This document shows positions 1 to 9,046 of a stretch of DNA of 47,250 nucleotides, in pieces; the stretch's first letter is position 1; every line of letters begins with the position of its first letter. Both the position numbers and the translations under genes were made by a program. The stretch spans positions 1 to 47,250 of IMG/VR virus record IMGVR_UViG_3300009488_000025. One strand, given 5' to 3'. The notes under the pieces are model-generated. The model saw nothing but the letters and a program-made list of their open reading frames with translations. It made no database searches and had not been told where the DNA came from. The DNA comes from a virus.

Positions 1-381
1 AGAAAATTTTAATTATTTATTCTCTGTTAATAAAAAATTAAAAACTCATTTTTCTGCTCAAATACTCCAGTAGGTGGATGAGCATGACACTCATAGTAGT
101 AGTGATTTTTGCAATTTTTTGTCTGTGCTTTTGATGCCGTTGTAGAAAAATTTAATTTGGTTTTTCTTGTTAGTTTGTGTCGTATTCATTTTCGTTTTCC
201 CGATTTGTTAAGTAATGTTGAGTACACCATACATGTCATAATGTCGCTTGCACAGCAAAAAAGTGAGGCCACGACTGTTATTTTTTGCTATTAAATTGAT
301 TTGTTGTGCATGGTGACAAAATATCGTCTAATATTCAGGAGCATAAACCGACAAAAAATAATCAGAAAGGAAAATGTCTAC
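1..381. other. Leading intergenic stretch, no convincing gene
   Basis: AT-rich stretch before the portal gene. A 61-codon frame at 109-294 (+) has no ribosome binding site and a composition unlike a phage protein, so I do not call it. The only signal I can defend is the AGAAAGGA Shine-Dalgarno sequence at 364-371 that serves the portal start at 382. The terminase genes expected upstream of a portal are not here and presumably lie beyond the window edge. Confidence 0.5.
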
Positions 382-2391
382 ATGCATAATTCTCACAACT
401 ACAACATAATTAAAAATAAGTATATGAATACGTCTATAACTGGTATGTCTGGTGAACTAGGGGCCGGAGACCGTGGCGCACATAATTATGTTCCATATAA
501 TACCGGCAATCCCTATGATTCACAGGACTACGTGCATAGGTGGAGACAATACACCCATATGTATGAAACTAGTTGGGAAGCTAGGAAAATAATTAGAATC
601 CCAATTGAAGATGCACTCAGAAAAAAATGGGAGGTAGAAGGTATACCAGTAGACGTAAAAGATAGAATTGAACAAAGATTGCAAGAATTACAATTCGTTC
701 GAGTTCTGAGTCGGAGCATGATGTTAGAGAGGTTATTGGGTGGTTGTTTGACCTTCATGGGAATAGAGGACACGCTTGATGATCCAAGTAGAGCATACAA
801 CCCAAAACAAGGGGAAAAATTAAGATATTTAAATGCTATCCCAGTTTCGCGTATATCCCGCACTGAGTGGAACACCAACCCACTCTCTGCAGATTACATG
901 CGCCCTAAGAAATATTTGATCAATGGAATTATGGTAGACGTATCTCGATGTTTAGTATGGGACGGAGACCCCCTATTTGATCCCTCAGACTTCTATTTGT
1001 CGAACTACAGAGCGAATCTGGCGGGTTTTGGTCCATCAAAGTTAGCCACCATCTGGGATGATATAGTAAAGGCCACAGGGACACGGCAAGCAGCGTACCA
1101 ATTAATTAAGACTAATAACGCTATAATTATGGCAATAAAGGACCTGCAAGATTTGGCCGGGACTGATCCAGGAAGAAAGCAATTAAAAGTACTGAAAGAT
1201 GTAGCTAACCAACTGTCCGTATACAAGGCAGCTATCGTAGATGGTGAGAAGGTAGACATACAACAAAGCTCTGCCTCATTCGGCAGTGTGCCTGAATTAA
1301 TAATTACTTTTATTCAAATTCTTTCCGCTGCTAGTGATATCCCCGCCACGCGGTTTTTAGGTCAAGCCCCTGGTGGATTAAATGCTACAGGAGATAGTGA
1401 TTTAGAAAATTATTACAACATGATCGACACGATTCGCACACAAAGAATTGAACCACAATTACGCCGAGTCTATGATGTAATTGGTTATGAAATGTTTCCT
1501 AATTGGAAAGATATTCGGAAAGACCTTGAGTTTAAATTCCCCCCATTGTGGAATGAATCAGCAAACGAGAAAGCAATTCGCAGTACATCAGAGATTGATA
1601 ACGTAATTAAATTATTGGATATTGGATTGCTTGGCGATAAGAAAGCCTTGGATGAGTTGAACAGTCGTGGCGTTCTGTCTGTCGATCTTGATGATGATGA
1701 TTTGCAATTATTAGTTGACGCTGAGAAAACAATGGGTACAGGTGATTCTCCAACTCCCCCAATTAAAGAGACTTTAGATAAATTACGTAATTCTGTTCCT
1801 GCCCTCAAACCGGATGAATTAGAACCGAGTGAGTTAGAACCCACTAAGTTAGACAAAAGACACTTAGCCCAAAATAAAAAGCCATATTCTCATTATGGGA
1901 TTGATTTTATAATTGAAAACCCTAAAGGGTCTATTAGGGTAGGATTTTCAATTGATGGGGGTGCATGGAAGTCGGTTTTACCCGCTGATTACGGATACAT
2001 TAAACACACGCGAGGAATGGATGGGGATGAATTGGATATGTACATAGGTCCACATTTAGAAAGTGAGCAAGTTTTTGTCGTGGACCAAAATGAAATTATG
2101 ACAGGGGAATTTGATGAACACAAAATAATTTTTGGAACAAATAGTTTGAATGAAGCCATCGACTTATACATAGATGGATTTTCTGATGGTAGGGGGCGTG
2201 AGCGTATCCGGGCCATCACCTCTGCTTCTATGGAAGAGTTTAAAGAGTGGATATCAGGCAATACTATGCAGCCGTTTGCGGATTATTATCATTATAAATA
2301 TGTTGCGAAAAAAGGGGAACGCAGTGACGATCTTCCAGATAGTCTTGATGAGGATGATTTGCAATTTAATATAGAGGATTTTAAAGAATGA
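382..2391 (+). CDS. Portal protein (DUF1073/HI1409 family) fused to an inorganic pyrophosphatase-like domain
   Basis: 669 residues. The portal dodecamer forms the DNA gate at one capsid vertex and docks terminase and the tail. The first ~440 residues match the DUF1073 portal family: an early segment YETSWEARKIIRIP, then LLGGCLTF, and near residues 324-343 the hallmark FLGQAPGGLNATGDSDLENY. After an acidic, proline-containing linker, residues ~504-635 form a second domain containing DYGYIKHTRGMDGDELDMY. It carries the family I pyrophosphatase signature D-G-D-E-L-D at residues 547-552. Pyrophosphatase-like domains are known as passengers on phage proteins; activity here is inference. I prefer ATG 382 because AGAAAGGA lies just upstream; TTG 301 would be an alternative in-frame start without such a site. 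The minor head gene follows after a 72-base gap. Confidence 0.88.
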   Translation: MHNSHNYNIIKNKYMNTSITGMSGELGAGDRGAHNYVPYNTGNPYDSQDYVHRWRQYTHMYETSWEARKIIRIPIEDALRKKWEVEGIPVDVKDRIEQRLQELQFVRVLSRSMMLERLLGGCLTFMGIEDTLDDPSRAYNPKQGEKLRYLNAIPVSRISRTEWNTNPLSADYMRPKKYLINGIMVDVSRCLVWDGDPLFDPSDFYLSNYRANLAGFGPSKLATIWDDIVKATGTRQAAYQLIKTNNAIIMAIKDLQDLAGTDPGRKQLKVLKDVANQLSVYKAAIVDGEKVDIQQSSASFGSVPELIITFIQILSAASDIPATRFLGQAPGGLNATGDSDLENYYNMIDTIRTQRIEPQLRRVYDVIGYEMFPNWKDIRKDLEFKFPPLWNESANEKAIRSTSEIDNVIKLLDIGLLGDKKALDELNSRGVLSVDLDDDDLQLLVDAEKTMGTGDSPTPPIKETLDKLRNSVPALKPDELEPSELEPTKLDKRHLAQNKKPYSHYGIDFIIENPKGSIRVGFSIDGGAWKSVLPADYGYIKHTRGMDGDELDMYIGPHLESEQVFVVDQNEIMTGEFDEHKIIFGTNSLNEAIDLYIDGFSDGRGRERIRAITSASMEEFKEWISGNTMQPFADYYHYKYVAKKGERSDDLPDSLDEDDLQFNIEDFKE

Positions 2392-2463
2392 GCATATTGT
2401 GACAGGTAGGAATGTGGTGCCTTCTATAAAATCTTACATTTATAATTTTAAAGTTGGGTGTGA

Positions 2464-3552
2464 GTGATCATGAATTTCAGGATTCCGTCATCCATATTTA
2501 TAAATATTATCAGAGCGCAGGAAGAGATCAGAATTATTCCATGTGAGCCAATCACGCTTAATAAATTTTATGAGAACAACTCCCACAAAAACTCTAAATT
2601 AAATAAAATTTACAAAAAACGTAAGGGGAAATTATTGGCTTTAATTATTGATGAGAAACAAATTAAAAAGCTAGATGCCAGCAAAAAGAAGCAAAGACGT
2701 GGACGGGCTGTAAAAGCATCTAAAAAAGAAGAAAGATTATTACAAAAGAAAATGGGTGCGCTGTGGGAGTACGTGTTGCGCCCCACGGCTAACCGAATCA
2801 CACAGATGGTTCGGGATGGGGTTGATGCTGTGGTCATTGCTGATGTGATTGAAGGGGCTTTACGTGCCGCTGAATTGCAATATGGCATTGCTACTGATGA
2901 TTTAATCACCCAGTGGCAGATGGGTGTTGGGGACGAATCTAGGAAAGCACTGCAAAAAGGGTTGTCCGGTTCCCTTGCTGTGGATATTTCCGCTTTAGTT
3001 GATGTGCCAGAAATTGCTGATACTCTTTCTTTAGGGTCAATTGAAGCCTCCCAATTAATTAAAAGTATACCAAGTGAGTATTTGGGACAAATTGCGAAAG
3101 CAGTCACAGATAATTACGTTGGTGTTGCACAACCGGGGGACCGATCACTTCTTCAACAAATAAAAGAGATTGGCAAAGTTTCTAAAAATCGTGCAAGGCT
3201 AATTGCACGGGACCAAACCAGCAAGTTAACCGCTGCTGTCAACCAAACAAGACAAACTTCCATTGGCATCTCAATGTACATTTGGCACAACTCGCAAGAT
3301 AACCGTGTTGTGGGCAAGCCAGGGGGTTTATATCCAAAAGGGAATAAGGCCCATGGAAATCATTGGGTTATGGAAGGTGTTTATTGTAAATGGAATGACC
3401 ATTCCGTTTATTCTGTTGATAAGGGAAAATCATGGAAAAAGCGGACGGGGGAAATGCCCAAAATTATTCCAGGCGCGGAAATCCAATGCAGATGTCATGC
3501 AGAGCCGATCATTGACATTGAGAAAATTTTAGAGTTTGCAAAATCATCATAG
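2464..3552 (+). CDS. Minor head protein, phage head morphogenesis (Mu gpF/SPP1 gp7-like)
   Basis: 362 residues. Proteins of this family sit on or near the portal inside the capsid and help head assembly or DNA ejection. The C-terminal third carries the family pattern: ARLIARDQTSKLTAAVNQTR, then YIWHNSQDNRV, HGNHWVMEG and a closing GAEIQCRCHAEP, with conserved His and Cys that are typically metal-binding. The N-terminal ~90 residues are strongly basic (lysine and arginine runs). It follows the portal directly, as in many tailed phages. The start is uncertain: GTG 2464 and ATG 2470 are both possible and neither has a good Shine-Dalgarno sequence, so the mature N-terminus could lie further in. 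Confidence 0.8.
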   Translation: MIMNFRIPSSIFINIIRAQEEIRIIPCEPITLNKFYENNSHKNSKLNKIYKKRKGKLLALIIDEKQIKKLDASKKKQRRGRAVKASKKEERLLQKKMGALWEYVLRPTANRITQMVRDGVDAVVIADVIEGALRAAELQYGIATDDLITQWQMGVGDESRKALQKGLSGSLAVDISALVDVPEIADTLSLGSIEASQLIKSIPSEYLGQIAKAVTDNYVGVAQPGDRSLLQQIKEIGKVSKNRARLIARDQTSKLTAAVNQTRQTSIGISMYIWHNSQDNRVVGKPGGLYPKGNKAHGNHWVMEGVYCKWNDHSVYSVDKGKSWKKRTGEMPKIIPGAEIQCRCHAEPIIDIEKILEFAKSS

Positions 3553-3611
3553 TTGCAATAATGTTTTGTTTGTTGTATTAGTAACTTAAAGGGGGTTACT
3601 AAGGAAGAATT

Positions 3612-4817
3612 ATGCAATATACCAATAAATATACTTTCAAAAACACAGAAAATCCTCAATGGCGAATGACTGATGATGGTTTTTTGCGTTGTACTGCGAG
3701 AGTCTTGAAAGAAAAAATTCTTGTTTATTCTAAAGATGAATTAGACGAATACCCGGATGATTTCAATCAAGATGAGATTAACGTTTTTGTTCCTGTGGAA
3801 GCCTTGGCCGATTCAGAATCCCTGAAAAGTCTTGAAGGTGTTCCAGTAATTTCATGGAACCATGTTTGGACTGACCCCTCAGTGGTAAAAAATGTTTCCA
3901 TTGGTAGTGTATCTGGTAAACCTAAGATTGAAGATAATTATTTAATTTGTGATCTTTTTATTACAGATGAAAAAGCAATTAATCAAATTAAAGACGGAAA
4001 AATTGGTGAAATTAGTGCAGCATACTATGCTGGTGTAGTTTTTGAGCCAGGAGAATTTGATGGAGCTACATATGACGCGAAAAAAGAAAAATTACGTTAT
4101 AATCACATAGCAATTATTCCAGTAGGTGAAGGCCGAGCGGGACTAGATGTAAAAATAATTAATAAATCGAAAAATGAGGAGTTCATTAAAATGCCAGATG
4201 AGCAAAAGTTGGTTCGGGTTCAAGCTCGAAAATCTAAAAAATATTTAAATATGGATGAGAGTTCGGCTGAAATTTATGAGGAAGAGTCTGGTCAGTATGC
4301 TGAGGAAGAGAAAACATACAATAAAGATGCAGAAGATTGGGGTATGGAAAGAACCTCTAATGCTGAGGTAGAGCAAAAATTACAAGCTCGTATTCAAGAG
4401 CTTGAGGGTGAGGTTGCTGCATATAAACAGCATATGGAAGCTATGGGCGATCAGAATGCCATTGAACAGGCTGCACGGGATATGGTCATGGAGCAAGATG
4501 ACGCTGGGCAGATTCTTGAGAATTCAGAAGTTCTGAATATTGATGGCTCAAAAATGGATGATGAGGCATCTAAGGAATATAAAAATTCCATCAAAAATTT
4601 GCATGGGGAAAAATTACAAAACAGTGTGTTATCCGCTGTTGGAATTGATACAAAGGGTATGAATAAAGATGCTTTAAAAGGTGCTTGGAGTGTTCGCAAA
4701 CAAATTGCTAATAATCCAAAAAAGAAAGTGGCTGGTACGGAAATGATGAATAAAATGGGTGATGAATCATCCAACGCCAAAACTCGTACACCTCGTGAAC
4801 GTCTCGGTATCGTATAA
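3612..4817 (+). CDS. Prohead protease-scaffold fusion (DUF2213 family)
   Basis: 401 residues. Residues ~1-185 resemble DUF2213, a family found in the protease position of phage head modules: EGVPVISWNHVW, IGEISAAYYAGV and YNHIAIIPVGEGRAG are typical segments. The remaining ~200 residues are charged, helical and coiled-coil-like (VEQKLQARIQELEGEVAAYK), as expected for an internal scaffold around which capsid protein assembles and which is then cut away. The gene sits between minor head and cement/capsid genes, the usual order. ATG 3612 is preceded by AAGGAAG at ideal spacing. The assignment to protease/scaffold comes from family and position; catalytic residues were not identified with confidence. 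Confidence 0.75.
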   Translation: MQYTNKYTFKNTENPQWRMTDDGFLRCTARVLKEKILVYSKDELDEYPDDFNQDEINVFVPVEALADSESLKSLEGVPVISWNHVWTDPSVVKNVSIGSVSGKPKIEDNYLICDLFITDEKAINQIKDGKIGEISAAYYAGVVFEPGEFDGATYDAKKEKLRYNHIAIIPVGEGRAGLDVKIINKSKNEEFIKMPDEQKLVRVQARKSKKYLNMDESSAEIYEEESGQYAEEEKTYNKDAEDWGMERTSNAEVEQKLQARIQELEGEVAAYKQHMEAMGDQNAIEQAARDMVMEQDDAGQILENSEVLNIDGSKMDDEASKEYKNSIKNLHGEKLQNSVLSAVGIDTKGMNKDALKGAWSVRKQIANNPKKKVAGTEMMNKMGDESSNAKTRTPRERLGIV

Positions 4818-4862
4818 TTATAAAATTACGTAATTTTATTTGTGAATAGGAGTATATAGAAA

Positions 4863-5468
4863 ATGTCATTTAGTACTGGTTATCGTGGAACAGTAGGTGG
4901 GGCTGTTCAAACTTCCTATACAGATCAGCCGGGTGCGGGTGTCGCTGGAATGTTGGCTTTTGCAAGTGACATTAATTTAGTGGATGCGGTTCATATTGGG
5001 GAACCGGATGGTATTGCTGCTGGGCGTGGTGTGGTTTATGAGAATGTGGATAGTACTTTAAATCATTCCATGCAACGGCCTGACGTGGCAGCTAAATTAC
5101 CCGAGCTTGGTACGACTATTGACCAATTTAAGGGAATTCTCGTTTTTGATGAGCGCATGAATTCAAATAGTAATGGTATTCCCGGCTGGGCAGATGGGCG
5201 TGTGGGACGTGTTTTGCGTAATAATCGTAGTGGGGGTCGAATTTATGTTAGTTGTCCCCTTACGGTAAATGTAGGTGATTCTGTATGGATGCAGCTTGTG
5301 GCTGATGCTGATTATCAGCCGGGGGAATTTCGTCCAACAGCGGGGGCAACGCCTGCGAATGTGCTAGCAATTCCTAATGCACAATGGGTTATTACAACGA
5401 TTGTTCCCGCAATTGTTCCCGAAGTGGAGAATCCGCCAGCAATTGCCATGATTGAGCTATTGGGCTAA
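4863..5468 (+). CDS. Head decoration / structural cement protein
   Basis: 201 residues, immediately before the capsid gene. The sequence is glycine- and valine-rich with a beta-barrel look (GRIYVSCPLTVNVGDSVWMQ) and resembles structural cement proteins that stabilise the expanded capsid in DUF2184-type phages. AGGAG lies upstream of ATG 4863. Membership is inferred from overall character and position; I see no catalytic motif. Confidence 0.65.
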   Translation: MSFSTGYRGTVGGAVQTSYTDQPGAGVAGMLAFASDINLVDAVHIGEPDGIAAGRGVVYENVDSTLNHSMQRPDVAAKLPELGTTIDQFKGILVFDERMNSNSNGIPGWADGRVGRVLRNNRSGGRIYVSCPLTVNVGDSVWMQLVADADYQPGEFRPTAGATPANVLAIPNAQWVITTIVPAIVPEVENPPAIAMIELLG

Positions 5469-5507
5469 ATGTGATTCACAATATAAGCAATAGAAGGAAA
5501 TTAAGTT

Positions 5508-6467
5508 ATGCCTTATGATTTTAACACAGGAGGCTCTAACCAAATCACCGCGACTGAGCTTGTTGTTTCTATGTACGATGAGGTGGAAACCGGTTTTTAT
5601 GATGCATTGTACCCCGAGATTTTGTGGCGGACAGTTCTACCACAAGAGTCGATTAAAACTAATTTAAACCCTGGCGCACAAAATTACGTGTACCGTTCCC
5701 GCGACACGAAGGGAATTGGACAATTTGTAAATGGTGATCCTGCCAACATACCTCGGGTTGGCCAAGTTGTGGGGCAGGTAACTGTACCAATCCTGGATGC
5801 TGCCGTGGGAGCAACTTTAACTGACAGTGAGGCCCGCCGTTCTCAATTCGCTTTGCAAACCGCTTTGGCGCAAGATTACGGCGAAATTATGAAAAAGGCT
5901 GCTGAGTACCATATTGAGCGTACTTTTTTCTACGGCAACGCTGCTGTTAAATTTGAGTCATTCTTGGATTATCCAACTGTTACAAAAACTAGTGTGAGTA
6001 GTGGAATATGGGATCCTGCCGAGCCGGGACAGATGGTTGCCGATATAAATGCGATGTTAACGGAGATTTGGACCGGCAGCAAAACTATTCACTTGCCAGA
6101 TACCATATTTTTGCCACCAGCACAATTCTCTATGCTTACAACAGCTTACGTAATTGGTGCTGCCACTGCTGGTGTAGCCATTTCCGCTCTGGAATATGTG
6201 CGTAAAAATAATATTTACACAGCAAATACTGGCAAAGACCTTAATATCAAAAGTCTTCGTTATTTAGAGGGGGCGGGTGTTGAGGGTGCAAACCGTGCTA
6301 TTGCTATGGAATGGCAACCCCGTAATTACGTAATGCCATTTCCAATGCCTTATCAATTGACACAGCCAGTACCAATTCCCCTTGGTGTAGATATGTTTGC
6401 TGAGTATATTTTTGGTTCGTTCAATATACGATATCCAAAAGCTATGATTTACTCTGATGGATTGTAG
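5508..6467 (+). CDS. Major capsid protein (DUF2184 family)
   Basis: 319 residues, an HK97-fold shell protein by family. Typical DUF2184 segments are visible: YPEILWRTVLPQESI near the N-terminus, VTVPILDAAVGATLTDSEAR in the middle, and the long helix region LPPAQFSMLTTAYVIGAATA. The C-terminus IRYPKAMIYSDGL is also family-like. Length fits the family. AAGGAA precedes ATG 5508. It follows cement and precedes connectors, the standard order. It should be the most abundant protein in the virion and has no obvious N-terminal delta domain, which agrees with a separate scaffold in the upstream gene. Confidence 0.85.
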   Translation: MPYDFNTGGSNQITATELVVSMYDEVETGFYDALYPEILWRTVLPQESIKTNLNPGAQNYVYRSRDTKGIGQFVNGDPANIPRVGQVVGQVTVPILDAAVGATLTDSEARRSQFALQTALAQDYGEIMKKAAEYHIERTFFYGNAAVKFESFLDYPTVTKTSVSSGIWDPAEPGQMVADINAMLTEIWTGSKTIHLPDTIFLPPAQFSMLTTAYVIGAATAGVAISALEYVRKNNIYTANTGKDLNIKSLRYLEGAGVEGANRAIAMEWQPRNYVMPFPMPYQLTQPVPIPLGVDMFAEYIFGSFNIRYPKAMIYSDGL

Positions 6468-6505
6468 GTTTGTGTTTTTAATTAGGGAATGAAAGGGTTG
6501 AACAA

Positions 6506-7138
6506 ATGACGGAAAGATCAAGAGGCAATAGAACACAGGAAAATACCGGAAATGGGGATGTAGATAATGCACGAAAACGTAGACGAAAACGTCAGAGTGC
6601 TAATTTAAAACTGGGGGAACCGAACAAAATTGCCCAAAATCCTATTGAAATCCAGGGGGAACTTGACATCAAAACCACTGGACAACAGGAGTCTGAAATT
6701 GAGAAAAAGTCTAATGGGGATGTAGATAATACTGGTAACCCACGGGGAAAAGGTATTTCGTTAAATGCACCAAATTTGGCAGCCAATAATCCCATGGGAG
6801 AAACATTAGTTGCTAACCAACACACAGCGGATATTGTTTTGCCCCGAAGTTATCCACGACAAAAGGGGGAAATTCATGGCAAACCTCTTGAATCTATGAA
6901 ATTTCTGTCTGGTACAGTTACTTCCGTTGATTTTGAAACTTGGGAATTAATGAAGCAAAAAAATACAATGGTTCCTCGTTACCTTGAGTTGGGGTTTCTT
7001 GTAGAAACAAAATCAACAAGGGACACAGGTGCTTTAATCGAACGCACAGCCAATCCACAGCCTCCCGAGCATTTGTTGTCAGATAAGGAAGGCAAAACCC
7101 GCATAGAGCGGGAAACCGTGTCTCAAGCACAGTTGTAG
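6506..7138 (+). CDS. Head-module protein of unknown function
   Basis: 210 residues, not recognised. The N-terminal ~110 residues are low-complexity, rich in Asn, Gly, Lys and Arg, with a twice-repeated phrase of the type NGDVDN; the C-terminal part (around FLSGTVTSVDFETWELMKQK) looks folded. AAAGGG precedes ATG 6506 and the next gene begins nine bases after the stop. Position between capsid and the DUF4054 connector suggests a capsid-associated or accessory head protein with a flexible basic arm. No enzyme motif is visible. Confidence 0.6.
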   Translation: MTERSRGNRTQENTGNGDVDNARKRRRKRQSANLKLGEPNKIAQNPIEIQGELDIKTTGQQESEIEKKSNGDVDNTGNPRGKGISLNAPNLAANNPMGETLVANQHTADIVLPRSYPRQKGEIHGKPLESMKFLSGTVTSVDFETWELMKQKNTMVPRYLELGFLVETKSTRDTGALIERTANPQPPEHLLSDKEGKTRIERETVSQAQL

Positions 7139-7147
7139 AGGTAGTAA

Positions 7148-7552
7148 ATGCCAAACGTAGCCCCAACATATACCGAATTCATAGCTGTGTACCCCATATT
7201 CGTTCCCCCGGCTGTGGATGAGGTTAATGTGCAATATCAATTAAATTTTGCAGAAAGATTGTTGTCTAAATTGGCATGGGGTGATTGGTATTCCGATGGA
7301 ATCATGTTGCTTGTTGCTCATAATATTTATTTGTGGATAAAGTCACAATCTTCTATTGAAGGTGGAAAACAAGCTGCCTCTGGGAATGTTGCATCAACTT
7401 CTGGAGCAGGTTTGAGTATTTCTTTTGAAAGCGCAAGCGAAAGTGTTACTCCAGGGTCAAAATCAGGTGCCTACTACAACAAAACAATTTATGGACAACA
7501 ATTTTTGTATTTGCAGTCAATTGTAATTAATTCTGCTTGTTTGACAGCATAG
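7148..7552 (+). CDS. Head-tail connector/adaptor (DUF4054 family)
   Basis: 134 residues. The pattern of DUF4054 adaptors is present: an N-terminal YTEFIAVYPIF, a helix with ERLLSKLAWGDWYSDGIMLL, then an Ala/Ser/Gly-rich loop and a C-terminal YYNKTIYGQQFLYLQSIV. These proteins form the first ring below the portal. GAGGTAG lies just before ATG 7148. The gene is tightly packed against its upstream neighbour and followed by the other neck genes. Confidence 0.78.
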   Translation: MPNVAPTYTEFIAVYPIFVPPAVDEVNVQYQLNFAERLLSKLAWGDWYSDGIMLLVAHNIYLWIKSQSSIEGGKQAASGNVASTSGAGLSISFESASESVTPGSKSGAYYNKTIYGQQFLYLQSIVINSACLTA

Positions 7553-7582
7553 AACAATTGGAAAGTTGGGGGGTTTTAAATT

Positions 7583-8032
7583 ATGATTGTGCGTGTCAAA
7601 CAGAAGAATTCTAATGCACTCAGTACAGTTTATGAAAAAATGAAGGGGGTTACTGGGAAAGAGGTAGCCGTGGGCTTTCCAGCTGGTAAAGCAAATGCAT
7701 ACCCTGATGGCACCCCCGTGGCAGGGGTTGCTGCTGCACATGTATATGGAATTGGTGTTCCAAAACGTGACTTCATGAGATTAGCGCAAGATGAAATAAA
7801 TGAGAAAACAGCACCAATCATTGCAAAGGCTTTACAATTAGAAAAAAAGGAACCGATGTACGAAGCAGCGGGGCAAGCTGCCCAGGCTGCAATTCAAAAT
7901 GCTATTGTTGCATTGGATGACCCGCCAAATGCACCGGCAACAATAGCAAGAAAAAAATCTGCAAACCCATTGATTGATACGGGCCATATGAAAGGTGCAG
8001 TTACATATGTGGTCAGAGACCGATCACGATGA
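7583..8032 (+). CDS. Neck/tail-completion protein (HK97 gp10/Mu gpG-like)
   Basis: 149 residues. The central helix with FMRLAQDEINEK and the C-terminal ANPLIDTGHMKGAVTYVVRD are characteristic of tail-completion proteins that sit between neck and tail tube. The start is preceded by an unusual run of six G bases (7567-7572). The stop overlaps the next start in the ATGA arrangement at 8029-8032, so the two are probably translationally coupled. Confidence 0.75.
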   Translation: MIVRVKQKNSNALSTVYEKMKGVTGKEVAVGFPAGKANAYPDGTPVAGVAAAHVYGIGVPKRDFMRLAQDEINEKTAPIIAKALQLEKKEPMYEAAGQAAQAAIQNAIVALDDPPNAPATIARKKSANPLIDTGHMKGAVTYVVRDRSR

Positions 8033-8427
8033 GCGTTTTACCATTAAGTGGGCCTTTGCAATTGGCATTATCATTTTTCACGTTGGAAAATGTGCCTGTT
8101 CAAGATATTGATTATTTGAAAGTTTCGGGTATTGACGAAGAGCAAGATGCGGGTATACGAGGGATTACTGCTGCAATTGACCCATCGAACATGAAGCAAT
8201 TGGAGATTTTATTTGGGATTGGAAATGTCAGCATTGGTGATATTTTGATTTATACCGTAGAAGAATTATTTATTTCTGGCATTTATCCCATAGGTGGCAC
8301 AAGAAAACAGAGTTTTCTGATGTATAGTGGATTTTCTTACAGAATAATGGCGCATCAAGATTGGATAGCTCAAGCTGGGGTTAATGTGTACCAAGGTCAG
8401 CGTCATGTTCGGCAGCAAATTTATTAA
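8029..8427 (+). CDS. Putative head-closure protein
   Basis: 132 residues, not firmly recognised. It begins inside the stop of the previous gene (ATGA). The fold looks mainly beta, with a C-terminal segment IMAHQDWIAQAGVNVYQGQR reminiscent of the closing strand of head-closure/tail-terminator proteins. Position between completion protein and tail terminator supports a role in the head-tail interface. This is an inference from order; another connector role is possible. Confidence 0.55.
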   Translation: MSVLPLSGPLQLALSFFTLENVPVQDIDYLKVSGIDEEQDAGIRGITAAIDPSNMKQLEILFGIGNVSIGDILIYTVEELFISGIYPIGGTRKQSFLMYSGFSYRIMAHQDWIAQAGVNVYQGQRHVRQQIY

Positions 8428-8449
8428 ATTATAGGATGTTATTTAATTT

Positions 8450-9037
8450 ATGTCTGCAACGTCACTTAATGAACTTTATGAGACAATAGGCATGGTAGTG
8501 CAGTCTGTGACTGGCCGTGAATGGTGGCGTAGCACGGGGATGCAATCTCAACCAGAAGGCATATATGCAACTATTTACCTAAATATGGACCAACCGCTGC
8601 AACACCAAATAGTAGAGAATGTGGAACTTGACCCCGTGGGGGAAAATTTGGAAGTTTTTGAGCAAAAGCCATGGGGGACAACGACAGTAGATTGTATAGT
8701 TACTTTTTATAGGAGTTCTCCAGATAATTCAGCGGATGAATCGGCAGTAAGATTTAGAAATGGTTTGTATATTGAAAAACGGTTTGAAGATTTATGGAAA
8801 ATAGCAGGTCTTGTGGGAAATGTGAGGAGATTGGATATTTCCGGTGCATTTCGGGCAGATATTGAGCCAAGAACAGAGGTAAGATTTTCTTTTATATCAA
8901 ATATATCTGAACCTGGACCAGTAGACTCTAATCAAATATATGATATTCAGTCCCAAAAAATTGATCTTACTCATGTGAGATTGGATAATTCCGAAACATT
9001 AATTGAACTAAATGTAGATAAAAACATTATTCCATAG
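8450..9037 (+). CDS. Neck/tail terminator protein (LIC_12616-like family)
   Basis: 195 residues. It resembles the phage neck-terminator family that ends with sheath-adjacent genes: an N-terminal LYETIGMVVQSVTGREWW, a beta segment YATIYLNMDQPLQHQ, GTTTVDCIVTFYRSS, and a C-terminal part with RADIEPRTEVRFSFISN. Such proteins cap the tail tube and set where the neck attaches. AGGA lies 13 bases before ATG 8450, longer spacing than its neighbours. The sheath gene starts nine bases after its stop. Confidence 0.72.
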   Translation: MSATSLNELYETIGMVVQSVTGREWWRSTGMQSQPEGIYATIYLNMDQPLQHQIVENVELDPVGENLEVFEQKPWGTTTVDCIVTFYRSSPDNSADESAVRFRNGLYIEKRFEDLWKIAGLVGNVRRLDISGAFRADIEPRTEVRFSFISNISEPGPVDSNQIYDIQSQKIDLTHVRLDNSETLIELNVDKNIIP

Positions 9038-9046
9038 GAGGAAATC

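Noticed and set aside
109-294. 61-codon frame on the + strand at the left edge
   Set aside because: No ribosome binding site, composition unlike a protein and position in AT-rich leader DNA.
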